From contig DASWKF010000002.1 in assembly GCA_036396795.1 (NCBI GenBank), positions 60,623 through 124,622 on the forward strand: a DNA stretch of 64,000 nt, given 5' to 3'. This document shows positions 33,087 through 43,052 of this stretch, piece after piece. The first letter of the stretch is position 1. The number at the start of each line of letters is the position of its first letter. The translations under genes and the position numbers were made by a program. The notes under the pieces are model-generated. The model was not told where the DNA came from. It did no database searches and was given only the letters and a program-made list of their open reading frames with translations. Source of the stretch: JAHEEM01 sp036396795 (lineage in GTDB: Bacteria; Pseudomonadota; Gammaproteobacteria; Steroidobacterales; Rariloculaceae).

Positions 33087-34046
33087 CTAGCTCGACAACC
33101 GGCGCTCCACCGCCGCGATCAGCATAGCTGCGATGTCGAGCCCGTATTGTCGATCCAGTTCACGAATTCCCGTCGGGCTGGTGACGTTGATCTCGGTCAG
33201 GTAGTCGCCGATGACGTCCAAGCCCGCGAAAACGATACCTTTGCTGCTCAAGGCCGGCCCGATCTGCGCGCACAGCCAACGGTCCCGCTGCGAAAGCGGC
33301 CGGCCTTCGCCCGTCGCGCCCATGACGAGATTGCCGCGCGGATCCCCCGGGGCCGGAATTCTCGCCAAGGCGTACTCGACGGGCTCGCCGTCGATGAGCA
33401 GGATGCGCTTGTCCCCGGCGGTGATCTCGGGAATGTAGCGCTGCACCAGCGTGTACTTGCCGCCGTAGTCGGTGAGCGTCTCGAGGATCACGTTGGTATT
33501 CGGATCTCCGTCGGCCACGACGAAGATCGATTTCCCTCCCATGCCGTCCAGCGGCTTCAGAACCACCTTGCGCTGCTCGGCGAGGAATTCCTTGATCGCC
33601 GAGCGGCTTCTCGTGATCAGGCTGGGCGGGGTGCAGTGCGCGAACCATGCCGTGTAGGCTTTCTCATTGATGTCGCGCAAGGAGGCCGGCTTGTTGACGA
33701 CCAGTAGCCCGCGCTGCTCGGCGATCTCCAGAATATAGGTGGTATAGATATACTCCATGTCGAACGGCGGATCCTTGCGCATGAAGAGCGTGTCGAGGCC
33801 GTCGAGGTTGCCTTGCCAAGGCTCGCCGAGCTCATACCAACGGTCCGGGTCGTCGCAGACCTCCAAGAATCTCCCGTGGCCGCTGGGCACGCCGTCCCGG
33901 ACCGACAGGTCCCGTTGCTCGAAATAGATCAGCTCCCAGCCGCGCCGCTGCGCCGCGAGCAGCATGGCGAGCGTGGAGTCCTTCGCGGGCTTGATGCCTG
34001 CGATCGGATCCATGACCATGCCGAGGCGGCGTTTGCTGTCTGTCAT
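33087..34046 (-). CDS. gshB: Glutathione synthetase GshB
   Basis: An ATP-grasp ligase (319 aa) that joins gamma-glutamylcysteine and glycine in the second step of glutathione synthesis. It begins RLGMVMDPIAGIKPAKDSTLAML and has FMRKDPPFDMEYIY, KPLDGMGGKSIFVV (ATP-grasp loop) and NVTSPTGIRE near the C-terminus, all typical. GGGGAAG precedes the ATG at 34046. The frame runs further upstream to 34214, but that part is not conserved. gshB next to pilG is a known gammaproteobacterial arrangement. Confidence 0.96.
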   Translation of the reverse strand: MTDSKRRLGMVMDPIAGIKPAKDSTLAMLLAAQRRGWELIYFEQRDLSVRDGVPSGHGRFLEVCDDPDRWYELGEPWQGNLDGLDTLFMRKDPPFDMEYIYTTYILEIAEQRGLLVVNKPASLRDINEKAYTAWFAHCTPPSLITRSRSAIKEFLAEQRKVVLKPLDGMGGKSIFVVADGDPNTNVILETLTDYGGKYTLVQRYIPEITAGDKRILLIDGEPVEYALARIPAPGDPRGNLVMGATGEGRPLSQRDRWLCAQIGPALSSKGIVFAGLDVIGDYLTEINVTSPTGIRELDRQYGLDIAAMLIAAVERRLSS

Positions 34047-34303
34047 CGGGCTTCCCCTGCTTGGTTTTTGCGTGAGGGTTCGCAGTAGGCCGGGCGCGGA
34101 CGGCGCTACTATACCTTGAGCCGTGGGCTGGGGCGCTCGGGAGCGGGGTCGGCGCGGCGTCAATGCAGGCTTTTCGGTCATCATCGGAGGCGTGAGGCGT
34201 TCGATGGAAGGCACCCGGCCAATATGTTAAAAGGCGCCTTGAGCTTCGAGGATTCGGGTGGCCTGGGGCGATCGTCTGAGTCTTTTAGATTGAGGAGGGC
34301 CTC

Positions 34304-34711
34304 GTGTCGGGTGAGCGAGCTGCGATAGCAAAGAAGGGTCTCGAGGGGCTGAAAATCCTCGTTATCGATGACAGCAAGACGATTCGCAGAACCGCCGAAA
34401 CCTTACTGGCAAAAGAAGGCTGTGAGGTCTTCACCGCGGTGGACGGGTTCGACGCGTTGTCCAAGATCGCGGACCATCATCCCGACATCATTTTCGTCGA
34501 TATCATGATGCCTCGGCTCGACGGCTATCAGACCTGCGCTCTAATCAAGCATAACCAGGTTTTCAAGCAGACCCCGGTCATCATGCTTTCGAGCAAGGAT
34601 GGGTTGTTCGATCGCGCGCGAGGGCGACTCGTCGGTTCCGAGCAGTACCTCACCAAGCCCTTTACCAAGGATGAGTTGCTCGGCGCGATTCAGAGCCATA
34701 CGGGCAGATAG
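34304..34711 (+). CDS. pilG: Twitching-motility response regulator PilG
   Basis: A stand-alone CheY-like receiver (135 aa) of the Chp pathway that promotes pilus extension and cAMP signalling. The acidic pair is in LVIDDSKTIRR, the phospho-acceptor Asp in IIFVDIMMPRLDGYQ, the Thr/Ser switch in VIMLSSKDG and the Lys in YLTKPFTKDEL. The GTG start at 34304 is supported by GAGGAGGG 5 nt upstream. It opens a six-gene operon and diverges from gshB across 257 bp. Confidence 0.95.
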   Translation: MSGERAAIAKKGLEGLKILVIDDSKTIRRTAETLLAKEGCEVFTAVDGFDALSKIADHHPDIIFVDIMMPRLDGYQTCALIKHNQVFKQTPVIMLSSKDGLFDRARGRLVGSEQYLTKPFTKDELLGAIQSHTGR

Positions 34712-34734
34712 TTTCCACAAACCGGTAGTTGGCA

Positions 34735-35106
34735 ATGGCGCTCGTAATGATCGTTGATGATTCGCCGACAGAAGTGCACGTCATGAAGACGGCGCTGGAG
34801 AAACATGGATTTCAGACAGTCTCCGCCGCCGACGGCTCGGAGTGCATCAATCTCGCGCGCCGGATGCGGCCCGACTTGATATTGATGGACGTCGTGATGC
34901 CAGGGGTCAACGGTTTCCAAGCGACGCGGACCTTGTCCCGGGATCCGATCACGCAGAGCATTCCCGTCGTCATGGTGACCACCAAGAGTCAAAAGACCGA
35001 TCGGATCTGGGGCTTGCGCCAGGGCGCGGTCGATTTTCTAGTCAAGCCCGTATCCGAATCGGCCCTCGTCGCGAAAGCTCAGGAGATACTCAGCCACGAT
35101 GAGTGA
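34735..35106 (+). CDS. pilH: Twitching-motility response regulator PilH
   Basis: A second CheY-like receiver (123 aa), which in P. aeruginosa favours pilus retraction and counteracts PilG. MIVDDSPTEVHVMKTALE, the phospho-Asp in ILMDVVMPGVNGFQ and FLVKPVSES are intact. The ATG at 34735 is preferred over the in-frame TTG at 34729. It overlaps pilI by 8 bp. Confidence 0.95.
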   Translation: MALVMIVDDSPTEVHVMKTALEKHGFQTVSAADGSECINLARRMRPDLILMDVVMPGVNGFQATRTLSRDPITQSIPVVMVTTKSQKTDRIWGLRQGAVDFLVKPVSESALVAKAQEILSHDE

Positions 35107-35686
35107 CGGCTCAACGAATCTGCGCAGTCTCCTGAATCGGCCCTATCAGTTGCTGCTCGCGATGGAGCAACGGGCTCGCGCGGCGATCGCGAATCGAGAG
35201 GGGGATCAAGGGAAGAAGCGCGAATGGATCGGCGTCGGCTTTCGGCTCGGCAAGGAGCGCTTCGTGACCGACAGGGCCGACGTCAAGGAAGTGCTGTCCG
35301 TGCCGGAGCAGCTGACCCGCGTGCCCGGAGCGAAATCGTGGTTGCGTGGGATCGCGAACGTGCGGGGCCAGTTGGTCACCATCGTAGACCTCAAGGCTTT
35401 TCTGGGCGGCGGTATTTCGATGTCTGACCGGCAGGCGAGGGTGCTGGTGTCGTCGAGTCGAGAGGTCCCGACCGGTATTCTCGTCGACGAGGTCGTGGGA
35501 TTCGAGAGATTCGACGCCGCCGACCACAAGGCCGAGGTGAGCAAGCCCGCGATTCGCTGCGAGGGCTATCTCGACGGTAGTTATCGCCGCGGTGCGGACC
35601 TGTGGCTATATTTCAGGATTCCAAAACTATTGGCGGACGAGACGTTTCTCGACGCGGCCGATCGTTCGGAGGCTCCGACGCGCTGA
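35099..35686 (+). CDS. pilI: CheW-like adaptor PilI
   Basis: A CheW-domain adaptor (195 aa) that links the PilJ receptor to the ChpA kinase. The beta-barrel CheW core includes WIGVGFRLGKERFV, LTRVPGAKSWLRGIANVRGQLVTIVDLKAFL and GILVDEVVGFERF. Overlaps at both ends (8 bp with pilH; TGATG with pilJ) show translational coupling. Confidence 0.95.
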   Translation: MSDGSTNLRSLLNRPYQLLLAMEQRARAAIANREGDQGKKREWIGVGFRLGKERFVTDRADVKEVLSVPEQLTRVPGAKSWLRGIANVRGQLVTIVDLKAFLGGGISMSDRQARVLVSSSREVPTGILVDEVVGFERFDAADHKAEVSKPAIRCEGYLDGSYRRGADLWLYFRIPKLLADETFLDAADRSEAPTR

Positions 35687-37773
35687 TGCCTAAGCTGAAC
35701 CTCTGGTCCAGGGTGCTTGCGGGACTGGCCGCGCTCTTGGCTGCGACGCTTTTGGCCTTGGCCTATCTGGCGTGGACCGGCGGACCGACGGGCGCAGCAG
35801 CCCTCCCGGGCCGGCTCGTCGCGAGCGCGCAGCTCGTTCGAGCGCAAAGCCGCGCGGCGTTGTCCGGCGACTCGCAAGCGCTCGATGCGCTGAGCGCCGC
35901 CCGAGCGGAGTTTCTCGAGCTCAAGCGACAGCTGACGGCATCGGCCACACGGGGGGCGGCGCTCGCGGCGCTCGCGAGCTCGGACGCCGCGGCCGCGATC
36001 GAGGCCGGTTCCGGGCGCATCCTCGAGCTGCGTCCCGACCTCGAAGCCTTGGCGCGTGAGCGCGCGCAATTGCAGGTCCTGGCTCCCGACCTGCTCGCGG
36101 TCACGGGCAACCTCGCGAGCGCGCTGCCGGCGGAAGCGCTGGCGGCGAATCAGCGCTTCCTGGACCGATTCGAGCTCACTGTGCAGCGGATCCGCCAGAA
36201 CCTCGAGCTTCTCTCGGCGGGCGGGAGCGGATCCGAAGTCGTTGAGGTCCTACGCGATGGCGACCAATACCTCGGCGACATACTCGCGGGCCTGGCTGGC
36301 GAGTCGTCGCCGCTGGAGATGGTTCGCGTCAGCGGACCCGTCGCCGAGGTCCACCTCGCCAACGCGACGCGCGTCTTCGACGAGGTGCATGACCATATCG
36401 CCGCCGTGATCGAGGCTAGCGAGAGCTTGGACCTCGCGCGCGTCGTCGTGGGCGAGATCGATCGTTCCGCGATGGAGCTGTACGACGCTTACGGGCGATT
36501 GGACGCCGCTGCGGCGGCCGGCGCCGGCGGCAACACGAGTCTGGCGGTCGCGCTCGCCGCTGCGGCGGCGGTGCTGGTTCTGTTCATGATCTTCGCCTAC
36601 GTCCGGACGCGGGACTATCGCCGCACCGGCGAGGATCTGGCGCAGCAGAACGAGCGAAACCAGCAGGCGATCTTGAGGTTGCTCGATGAGTTGTCGACTC
36701 TCGCCGACGGCGACCTCACGGTCCAGGCTACGGTCACGGAGGACATCACGGGCGCCATTGCCGACTCGATCAACTTCGCGATCGAAGCGCTGCGCGAGCT
36801 GGTCACGACCGTCAAGGACTCGTCGCTGCTCGTCGACGCGGCAGCCAAGCAGACCGAGGCTGCTTCACAGCACCTGCTGCGCGCCAGCGAGACTCAGGTC
36901 AAGCAGGCCGCGGCCGCGTCCGATTCGTTAGCTCGCGTCGTCATGTCCATCGAAGAGGTTTCCGGCAACGCCGAGCGCTGCTCGGACGTCGCTCGTCATG
37001 CCGTCGACGTCGCGCACAAGGGCGGGGACGCGGTGCGACGAACCATCGAGGGCATGAACACGATACGCGAGACGATTCAGGACACGTCCAAGCGCATCAA
37101 ACGTCTCGGAGAGAGCTCCCAGGAAATCGGCGACATCGTCGATCTGATCGAGGAAATAGCCGAGCAGACCAACATTCTGGCGCTCAACGCCTCGATAGAG
37201 GCTTCCAGGGCCGGTGAAGCCAGCCGCGGTTTTGCAGTCGTCGCCGACGAGGTCCAGAAGCTCGCCGAGCGGTCGAGCAACGCGGCGCGGCAGATAGACG
37301 TGCTCGTCAGTACGATCCAGTCGGATACCAATGAGGCCGTCGTATCCATGGAGCGTAGCACCACGGACGTCGTCGGAGGCGCGCTGTTGGCCGAGAACGC
37401 GGGCGCGGCGCTGGTGGAGATCGAGCAGGTCTCGCATCAGATCGCGAGCCTGGTGCACAACATCTCGGGCTCGACCAAGGGGCAGACCAAGGCTGCGACG
37501 GATATCACCGAGAACATGAAAATACTCCGCGATATCAGCTCGAAGACGACTCAATCGACCGCATCAACCTCGAATGCGATCAGCAAGCTCTCGGAGCTTG
37601 CGAGCCAGCTGCGCAAGACGGTCAGCGGCTTCATCTTGCCGGATTTCGCCACCGGCACGGGGATCTTGAGCCAGGCCCGGGTTGCGGAGAGCCTCAAGAA
37701 GGACGCGGAAGCGCTGCTTGAGCCCGAGACGGCTCCGCCGCCGCAGCGCGACAAGCGCCAGCAATCGGGCTAG
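35686..37773 (+). CDS. pilJ: Methyl-accepting chemotaxis protein PilJ
   Basis: The receptor of the Chp system (695 aa). It has an N-terminal membrane helix (7-28), a periplasmic PilJ-type helical sensor (about 30-280), a second membrane helix (about 284-306) and a HAMP-like linker. The cytoplasmic signalling domain has its hairpin tip EIAEQTNILALNASIEASRA near residues 488-510. It is thought to sense pilin subunits and surface contact. The ATG shares one base with the pilI stop (TGATG); an upstream frame through pilI is not used. Confidence 0.94.
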   Translation: MPKLNLWSRVLAGLAALLAATLLALAYLAWTGGPTGAAALPGRLVASAQLVRAQSRAALSGDSQALDALSAARAEFLELKRQLTASATRGAALAALASSDAAAAIEAGSGRILELRPDLEALARERAQLQVLAPDLLAVTGNLASALPAEALAANQRFLDRFELTVQRIRQNLELLSAGGSGSEVVEVLRDGDQYLGDILAGLAGESSPLEMVRVSGPVAEVHLANATRVFDEVHDHIAAVIEASESLDLARVVVGEIDRSAMELYDAYGRLDAAAAAGAGGNTSLAVALAAAAAVLVLFMIFAYVRTRDYRRTGEDLAQQNERNQQAILRLLDELSTLADGDLTVQATVTEDITGAIADSINFAIEALRELVTTVKDSSLLVDAAAKQTEAASQHLLRASETQVKQAAAASDSLARVVMSIEEVSGNAERCSDVARHAVDVAHKGGDAVRRTIEGMNTIRETIQDTSKRIKRLGESSQEIGDIVDLIEEIAEQTNILALNASIEASRAGEASRGFAVVADEVQKLAERSSNAARQIDVLVSTIQSDTNEAVVSMERSTTDVVGGALLAENAGAALVEIEQVSHQIASLVHNISGSTKGQTKAATDITENMKILRDISSKTTQSTASTSNAISKLSELASQLRKTVSGFILPDFATGTGILSQARVAESLKKDAEALLEPETAPPPQRDKRQQSG

Positions 37774-37778
37774 CCATC

Positions 37779-40700
37779 ATGAACGACATGGCCGCCCAAT
37801 CGCTCGACTTGGTCAGCCACGAGCTGACGGCTACCTTGGAAGCCGCGCGCGCGCGCCTGGAGGACTACGTCGACGGCCACGGCGGGCGCGACAGTCTGAA
37901 CCATTGCGCGGACCTCCTGCATCTCGCCGGCGGTGCCTTGAGAATCGTCGAGGCGCACGGCGCCGCGTTGCTGGCGGAAGAGATGGAGGACGCGAGCCGT
38001 TTCCTGATTACGACCAAGGGCCCGGAGCTTTTGGATCGCGGCGGCGAATCCTTGACGCGGGCGATGGTGCAGCTGCCTGCCTACATCGAGCGCTTGCTGG
38101 GCGGCGGCCGGGATGTCGCCTTGGTGCTGCTACCCCTGTTGAACGAGTTGCGGGACATTTCACACAAGCCGAGATTGTCGGAGGGCACGCTGGTGCTTTT
38201 GAGCTCCGGCCCACAGGGCCGGTTCGTCAGCGCGCCGTCGAAGGCGGCGTTGGCGACCACGCCTCCGACGGACAAGAAGGGCCTGGCGGCGTTGAGGCCG
38301 GCGTTTCAAACGGCGCTATTGGGTTGGATTCGATCGGAGCAGTCCGCCAAGCACCTGCGGCAGCTCGTCCGAATCAGCCGCGAGCTTGAGAAAATGGTCG
38401 TCAGCGAGCCCGCGCGACAGATTTGGTACGTCCTGACCGGCGTGCTCGAGGCGCTCGCCGAGGACGGTCTCGAGGAGACGGTCTCGCTGAAACGGCTCGT
38501 GGGGCAGGCGGATCGCCAGCTCAAGCGATTGATCGCCGAGGGCGAGGGATCGTTCGTTCAAGCGCCGCCCGTCGATCTGTTGAACGGTCTGCTCTATTAC
38601 ATCAGTCGCGCGAGCGGAAACTGTGAGCGCGTCGAGGAAATCCGCTCCGTCTACAGCCTCGACGAGGTCGTGCCGCCCGAAGAGCAGCTCGTCGAAGCGC
38701 GGAACGAGCTCGCCGGACCGAGCGCGAAGCTGATGCGCACGGTTGCACAGGCGATCAAGGAAGACCTGAGCAGCGTCAAGGATGCGTTGGATATCTTCGT
38801 GCGAACCGGCATGGAGGATCCCGAGGACCTCGCCCAGCAACTCGACATGCTCAAGAAGATCGGCGACACCTTGGGAGTGCTCGGGCTGGGCGCGCTGCGC
38901 GATCAGATACGCGCGCAGGCGGAGGACCTGGGCGCGCTCGTTGCCGCCGAGAGCGCCATGGATGAGGGCGCCCTGGAGCGGATGGCCGCGACTCTGCTGG
39001 ACGTCGAGGACGTTCTCGATCGTGAGCTCGTTCGCGCCGTCGCGCCGTCGATGGGCGTGAAGGAGTCGGAAGAGATCGAAGACAAGGCGCACTACCGGCA
39101 GGTGACGAAGGCGGTCTTGAGCGAATGTATAGTGAATCTCTCGCACGTCAAGGAAGCGGTCACGCAACTGCTCGCTCATCCCGAGAGCGTGCGCTTGCTC
39201 GACCAGGTCGAGCCACAGCTGCGTGGGATCACGGCCGGGCTGCTGATGCTCGGAAAATCCCGAGCCGTCTCCGTGGCGGAACGTATAGGCGCCATCATCA
39301 AGGAGCGCCTCGCGCCGGGGGATTCCCTCATGAGAGCGGAGTTGCTTGAGCGATTGGCGGACGCGATCGTGAGCATCGAATACTACATGGAGACCGTCGG
39401 CGCGGGCCGCAAGGATCCATGGTACATGCTCGACAACGCCGAGCGTTGCCTCGGCGTGCTGGAACGTACGCCGGCGGCGACGCCGCAGCGCGTCGAGAGA
39501 GCTCCGGAACGCCGCGAGGAGGTAGCGGCCGAGGTGGCGCGAGAGCAGGCGGCAAAGAGAACTCGGCGGCCGGCCGTGATGCAGCAGTCGGAGGATAGGC
39601 TGGATCCGGAGCTCGTGGAGCTGTTCATCGAGGAAGCCAAGGAAGAGATCGCGACGATTCGTCGAAATCTTCCGGCGTGGCGCGAGAATTTGGGCAACGA
39701 TGAGCCGCTCATTGCGATACGGCGAGCCTTCCACACGCTCAAGGGCAGCGGCCGGATGGTCGGCGCCGAGCTCATCGGGGAGTTCTGCTGGAGTGTCGAG
39801 AAGATACTGAATCGCGTCATCAACAAGACCTTGCAAGCCACCGAGCCTATGCTCGAATTCCTGCAAACCGCGACGAACGTGCTGCCGAAGCTCGTCGAGC
39901 AACTCGAGTTCGGCACGACTCCGCAAATCGATGTCACGCAACTCATGCGGCACGCCGACAGCTTCGTCGAAGCCGACGCGGAGTCGATCGTCGCCAACGA
40001 GACGTTTCTCATGCCGGTTCTGGACGGGCCGGTGTTCACCGAGCATGCGCAAGCGCCGGATAAGGCGGCTCCGGCTATCGATCCCGTGCTCGCGGAGATT
40101 TTCGTCAAGGAGGCGCGCGGACACCTCGAAGTGATTCGGGACTTTCTCGCGAGTGTCGAGCTTGACGAAGGCCCATACGCCGTCGAAGAGCCCCTGTATC
40201 GCGCCTGTCACACGCTGCTGGGCAGCGCGAAGATGGCGGCTTATCAGCCGATCATCAATGTCGTCGAGCCGCTGTCCGAGTACGTCGGGCAGAAGTATCA
40301 GCTCGGCGGAGGCATGGACGAGACGGCGTTGCAGACGTTGCAACAGACATTGCTGGCGATGCAACGCATGACCGAAGCGCTGGCATCCAACGAGGGCTTC
40401 GACGACGACCTCTCGGATCTAATCGCTCGGCTCGCGGGGCTCGAAGTCGAGGAAGACCGGGAGCAGGCGGAGCAACAGAAGCCGGTCGAGGCGGAAGACG
40501 ACGACATCCGCGAGTTCGATCCGGAGATCGCCGCGATTTTCTCCGAAGAAGCGACCGAGATTCTCGACAACGCCGAGCTCGCCTTGCAGGATTTTCGGCG
40601 CGACAGCAGTCAAGTCTCAGAGCTCGCCGAGCTGCAGCGACTCTTACACACGCTGAAGGGCGGTGCACGCATGGCGGGAATCGACGCGATGGGCAATCTG

Positions 40701-43052
40701 TGTCATGCGCTCGAGGATTTGCTCGCCGGCCTGACCAACGGACGGCTCGTTCCGTCGGCGGAAGCGATCGACGTCGTTCAGCAGAGCCTCGACCAGCTGC
40801 ACTCCATGCGCGATGCGATCGGCTCCGGCCGATACCTCGAGCAGCCGAGGGAGCTGCTGGGACAAATCGAGGCGCTGACGCAGGCGGAGGCCGTCGTGGA
40901 ATCCCGCGATCGCGACGAGCCGGAGGGCATACCCACGCTCGAGCAGGCGTTCGCGGAGGACGGTGAGAAGCCGCTCGAGGAGCTGCTCGAGAAACGGGCG
41001 CCGGAACCCGAGCAGGAGATTTTCGAGCCGCCTCCGGAGCGCGACCTCACGGTGCTGACATTGACGCCCGACGATCTCGCACATTTCGACGAGCCTTCCG
41101 AGGAAGAGCAAGTCGAGCTGGCCGAGGCGGAGCCGAGCGCCATTTCGGCGACGAGTGCCGAAACGCCGGCCGTCGCGGTCCTGCCGGAAGAGCCTGCGGA
41201 GGCCGCTGCCAGCGAGCCGGTTGCGGCGCTCGCGGCGTCGGCGACCGAGCTCGTGCGCGTCGACGCGGAGTTGCTGGACGCTTTGCTGAACGGCATCGGC
41301 GAGGTCAGCATCTTTCAGTCGCGGCTCAATCAGCAAGCTCAGTACATCGATTTCCATCTCGGCGAGCTCGACCAGACGGTCGTTCGATTGCGGGACCAGC
41401 TGCGCAAGCTCGAGGCAGAGACGGAGGCGCAGATTCTTCACCGCCACCAAGACGAGACGGAGGCACGCGGGGACTTCGATCCCCTCGAGCTCGACCGGTA
41501 TTCGAGCATCCAGCAGCTCTCCCGGGCGTTGGCGGAGACCGCCAACGACGTTGCGAGCCTGAACGATCTGCTGCGTGGGCTGGCGAACGAGACCAGCACC
41601 TTATTGACGCAGCAGGCGCGGATCACGACGTCCGTCCAAGACGGTCTGATGCAGACGCGTATGGTGCCGTTTCAGCGCTACGTCCCGCGGCTGGCGAGAA
41701 TCGTGCGTCAAGCCTGCACCGATACCGGCAAGGTGGCCCAGCTCGCGATCGAGGGCGCTCAGGGCGAGCTCGACCGACAGGTCATCGAGCGCATGCTCGG
41801 GCCTTTGGAACACCTGTTGCGCAACGCCGTCGTTCACGGCATCGAGACGCTCGAAGCGCGGCGCGCGAAACACAAGCCCGACGTCGGCCGAGTGGCTCTG
41901 AAGCTCAAGCGAGAGGGCTCGGAGGTCATCATCGAGGTCGCGGACGACGGCGCGGGGCTCAATCTGGCGAGGATTCGGCGCAAGGCGCAGGAGCTCGGAC
42001 TCTTATCCGGCAGACGGGAGATCTCCGACGCGGAGGTGGCGGAGCTGATTCTCAAGCCCGGGTTCACGACGGCCGATGAGCTGACCCATGCGGCCGGGCG
42101 GGGCGTGGGGATGGACGTCGTCGACAATCAGGTCAAGAAGCTCGGCGGCTCGCTGCGAATAGAATCGACGCCGAACGCCGGCGCGCGGTTCGTGCTGCGA
42201 CTGCCGTATACGCTCGCAGTCACCCACGCTCTGATCGTCGATATCGGCGAGGAAACTTTCGCCTTGCCGCTGCCGACCGTCGAAGGGGTCACGCGCGTGC
42301 CGAAAGACCGGCTGCTGGAGCTGCTCACGGAAGACGACCCTCGCATCGAGCACGGGGGTGTGAGCTACCGATTGCAGCATCTGGGCTCTTTCGTCGGTGC
42401 CGCGCCTTCCTCGTTGCCGGACGAAGACAGCTCGGTGCCGTTGGTGCTGGTTCGCGCCGGTGAGAGCTCGACCGCGCTGTTGACGGATTCTCTCGAGGGC
42501 AGCCGCGAGGTCGTCGTGAAGACCCTCGGTCCACATATCTCGGGCATTCCCGGTATTTCGGGCGCGACCATACTCGGCGACGGCCGCATCATCATCATTC
42601 TCGATGCGATCACGCTGATCCGCAATCAGAAAGAGTCCGCCACGCCGGTGCGAACCGTCGAGCCCGTGCCCGAGCCGCGCCAGCTCACGGCGCTGGTGGT
42701 GGATGACTCGATCACCATGCGCCGCGTCACGCAGCGCTTGCTCGAGCGCCGCGGTATCAAGGTGCTGACGGCACGAGACGGAATGGACGCCGTTACCGTG
42801 CTGCAGGATCACGAGCCGGACATCATCCTTTTGGATATCGAGATGCCGCGGATGGACGGTTATCAGTTCGCGACGCATGTGCGAAACGACCCTAAGGCCA
42901 GGGATATTCCGATCATCATGATCACGTCTCGCTCAGGTGAGAAGCACCGCGCGCGCGCAATCGAGATCGGTGTGAACGACTATCTGAGCAAGCCCTACCA
43001 AGAGGATCAGCTCGTCGGGGCGGTGGGCGCGCTGTTGGGTCGCGAGCTATGA
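37779..43052 (+). CDS. chpA: Chp-system hybrid histidine kinase ChpA (PilL)
   Basis: A 1757-aa CheA-type kinase that phosphorylates PilG and PilH. Three clear Hpt domains carry His652 (AFHTLKGSGRM), His811 (ACHTLLGSAKM) and His957 (LLHTLKGGARM). A fourth, degenerate one near the N-terminus has His48 (LLHLAGGALRI). After an acidic Glu/Pro-rich linker come the CheA dimerisation and ATPase domains (N box LLRNAVVHGIE, GRGVGMDVV), a CheW-like domain and a C-terminal receiver with phospho-Asp1686 (LLDIEMPRMDGYQ). P. aeruginosa ChpA is longer and has more Hpt domains. The gene starts 5 bp after pilJ and overlaps chpC by 4 bp. Confidence 0.95.
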   Translation: MNDMAAQSLDLVSHELTATLEAARARLEDYVDGHGGRDSLNHCADLLHLAGGALRIVEAHGAALLAEEMEDASRFLITTKGPELLDRGGESLTRAMVQLPAYIERLLGGGRDVALVLLPLLNELRDISHKPRLSEGTLVLLSSGPQGRFVSAPSKAALATTPPTDKKGLAALRPAFQTALLGWIRSEQSAKHLRQLVRISRELEKMVVSEPARQIWYVLTGVLEALAEDGLEETVSLKRLVGQADRQLKRLIAEGEGSFVQAPPVDLLNGLLYYISRASGNCERVEEIRSVYSLDEVVPPEEQLVEARNELAGPSAKLMRTVAQAIKEDLSSVKDALDIFVRTGMEDPEDLAQQLDMLKKIGDTLGVLGLGALRDQIRAQAEDLGALVAAESAMDEGALERMAATLLDVEDVLDRELVRAVAPSMGVKESEEIEDKAHYRQVTKAVLSECIVNLSHVKEAVTQLLAHPESVRLLDQVEPQLRGITAGLLMLGKSRAVSVAERIGAIIKERLAPGDSLMRAELLERLADAIVSIEYYMETVGAGRKDPWYMLDNAERCLGVLERTPAATPQRVERAPERREEVAAEVAREQAAKRTRRPAVMQQSEDRLDPELVELFIEEAKEEIATIRRNLPAWRENLGNDEPLIAIRRAFHTLKGSGRMVGAELIGEFCWSVEKILNRVINKTLQATEPMLEFLQTATNVLPKLVEQLEFGTTPQIDVTQLMRHADSFVEADAESIVANETFLMPVLDGPVFTEHAQAPDKAAPAIDPVLAEIFVKEARGHLEVIRDFLASVELDEGPYAVEEPLYRACHTLLGSAKMAAYQPIINVVEPLSEYVGQKYQLGGGMDETALQTLQQTLLAMQRMTEALASNEGFDDDLSDLIARLAGLEVEEDREQAEQQKPVEAEDDDIREFDPEIAAIFSEEATEILDNAELALQDFRRDSSQVSELAELQRLLHTLKGGARMAGIDAMGNLCHALEDLLAGLTNGRLVPSAEAIDVVQQSLDQLHSMRDAIGSGRYLEQPRELLGQIEALTQAEAVVESRDRDEPEGIPTLEQAFAEDGEKPLEELLEKRAPEPEQEIFEPPPERDLTVLTLTPDDLAHFDEPSEEEQVELAEAEPSAISATSAETPAVAVLPEEPAEAAASEPVAALAASATELVRVDAELLDALLNGIGEVSIFQSRLNQQAQYIDFHLGELDQTVVRLRDQLRKLEAETEAQILHRHQDETEARGDFDPLELDRYSSIQQLSRALAETANDVASLNDLLRGLANETSTLLTQQARITTSVQDGLMQTRMVPFQRYVPRLARIVRQACTDTGKVAQLAIEGAQGELDRQVIERMLGPLEHLLRNAVVHGIETLEARRAKHKPDVGRVALKLKREGSEVIIEVADDGAGLNLARIRRKAQELGLLSGRREISDAEVAELILKPGFTTADELTHAAGRGVGMDVVDNQVKKLGGSLRIESTPNAGARFVLRLPYTLAVTHALIVDIGEETFALPLPTVEGVTRVPKDRLLELLTEDDPRIEHGGVSYRLQHLGSFVGAAPSSLPDEDSSVPLVLVRAGESSTALLTDSLEGSREVVVKTLGPHISGIPGISGATILGDGRIIIILDAITLIRNQKESATPVRTVEPVPEPRQLTALVVDDSITMRRVTQRLLERRGIKVLTARDGMDAVTVLQDHEPDIILLDIEMPRMDGYQFATHVRNDPKARDIPIIMITSRSGEKHRARAIEIGVNDYLSKPYQEDQLVGAVGALLGREL

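Noticed and set aside
38316..40364. 682-codon open frame antisense to chpA
   Set aside because: Long antisense frames are expected in GC-rich coding DNA. The plus strand has clear Hpt domains in the same stretch.
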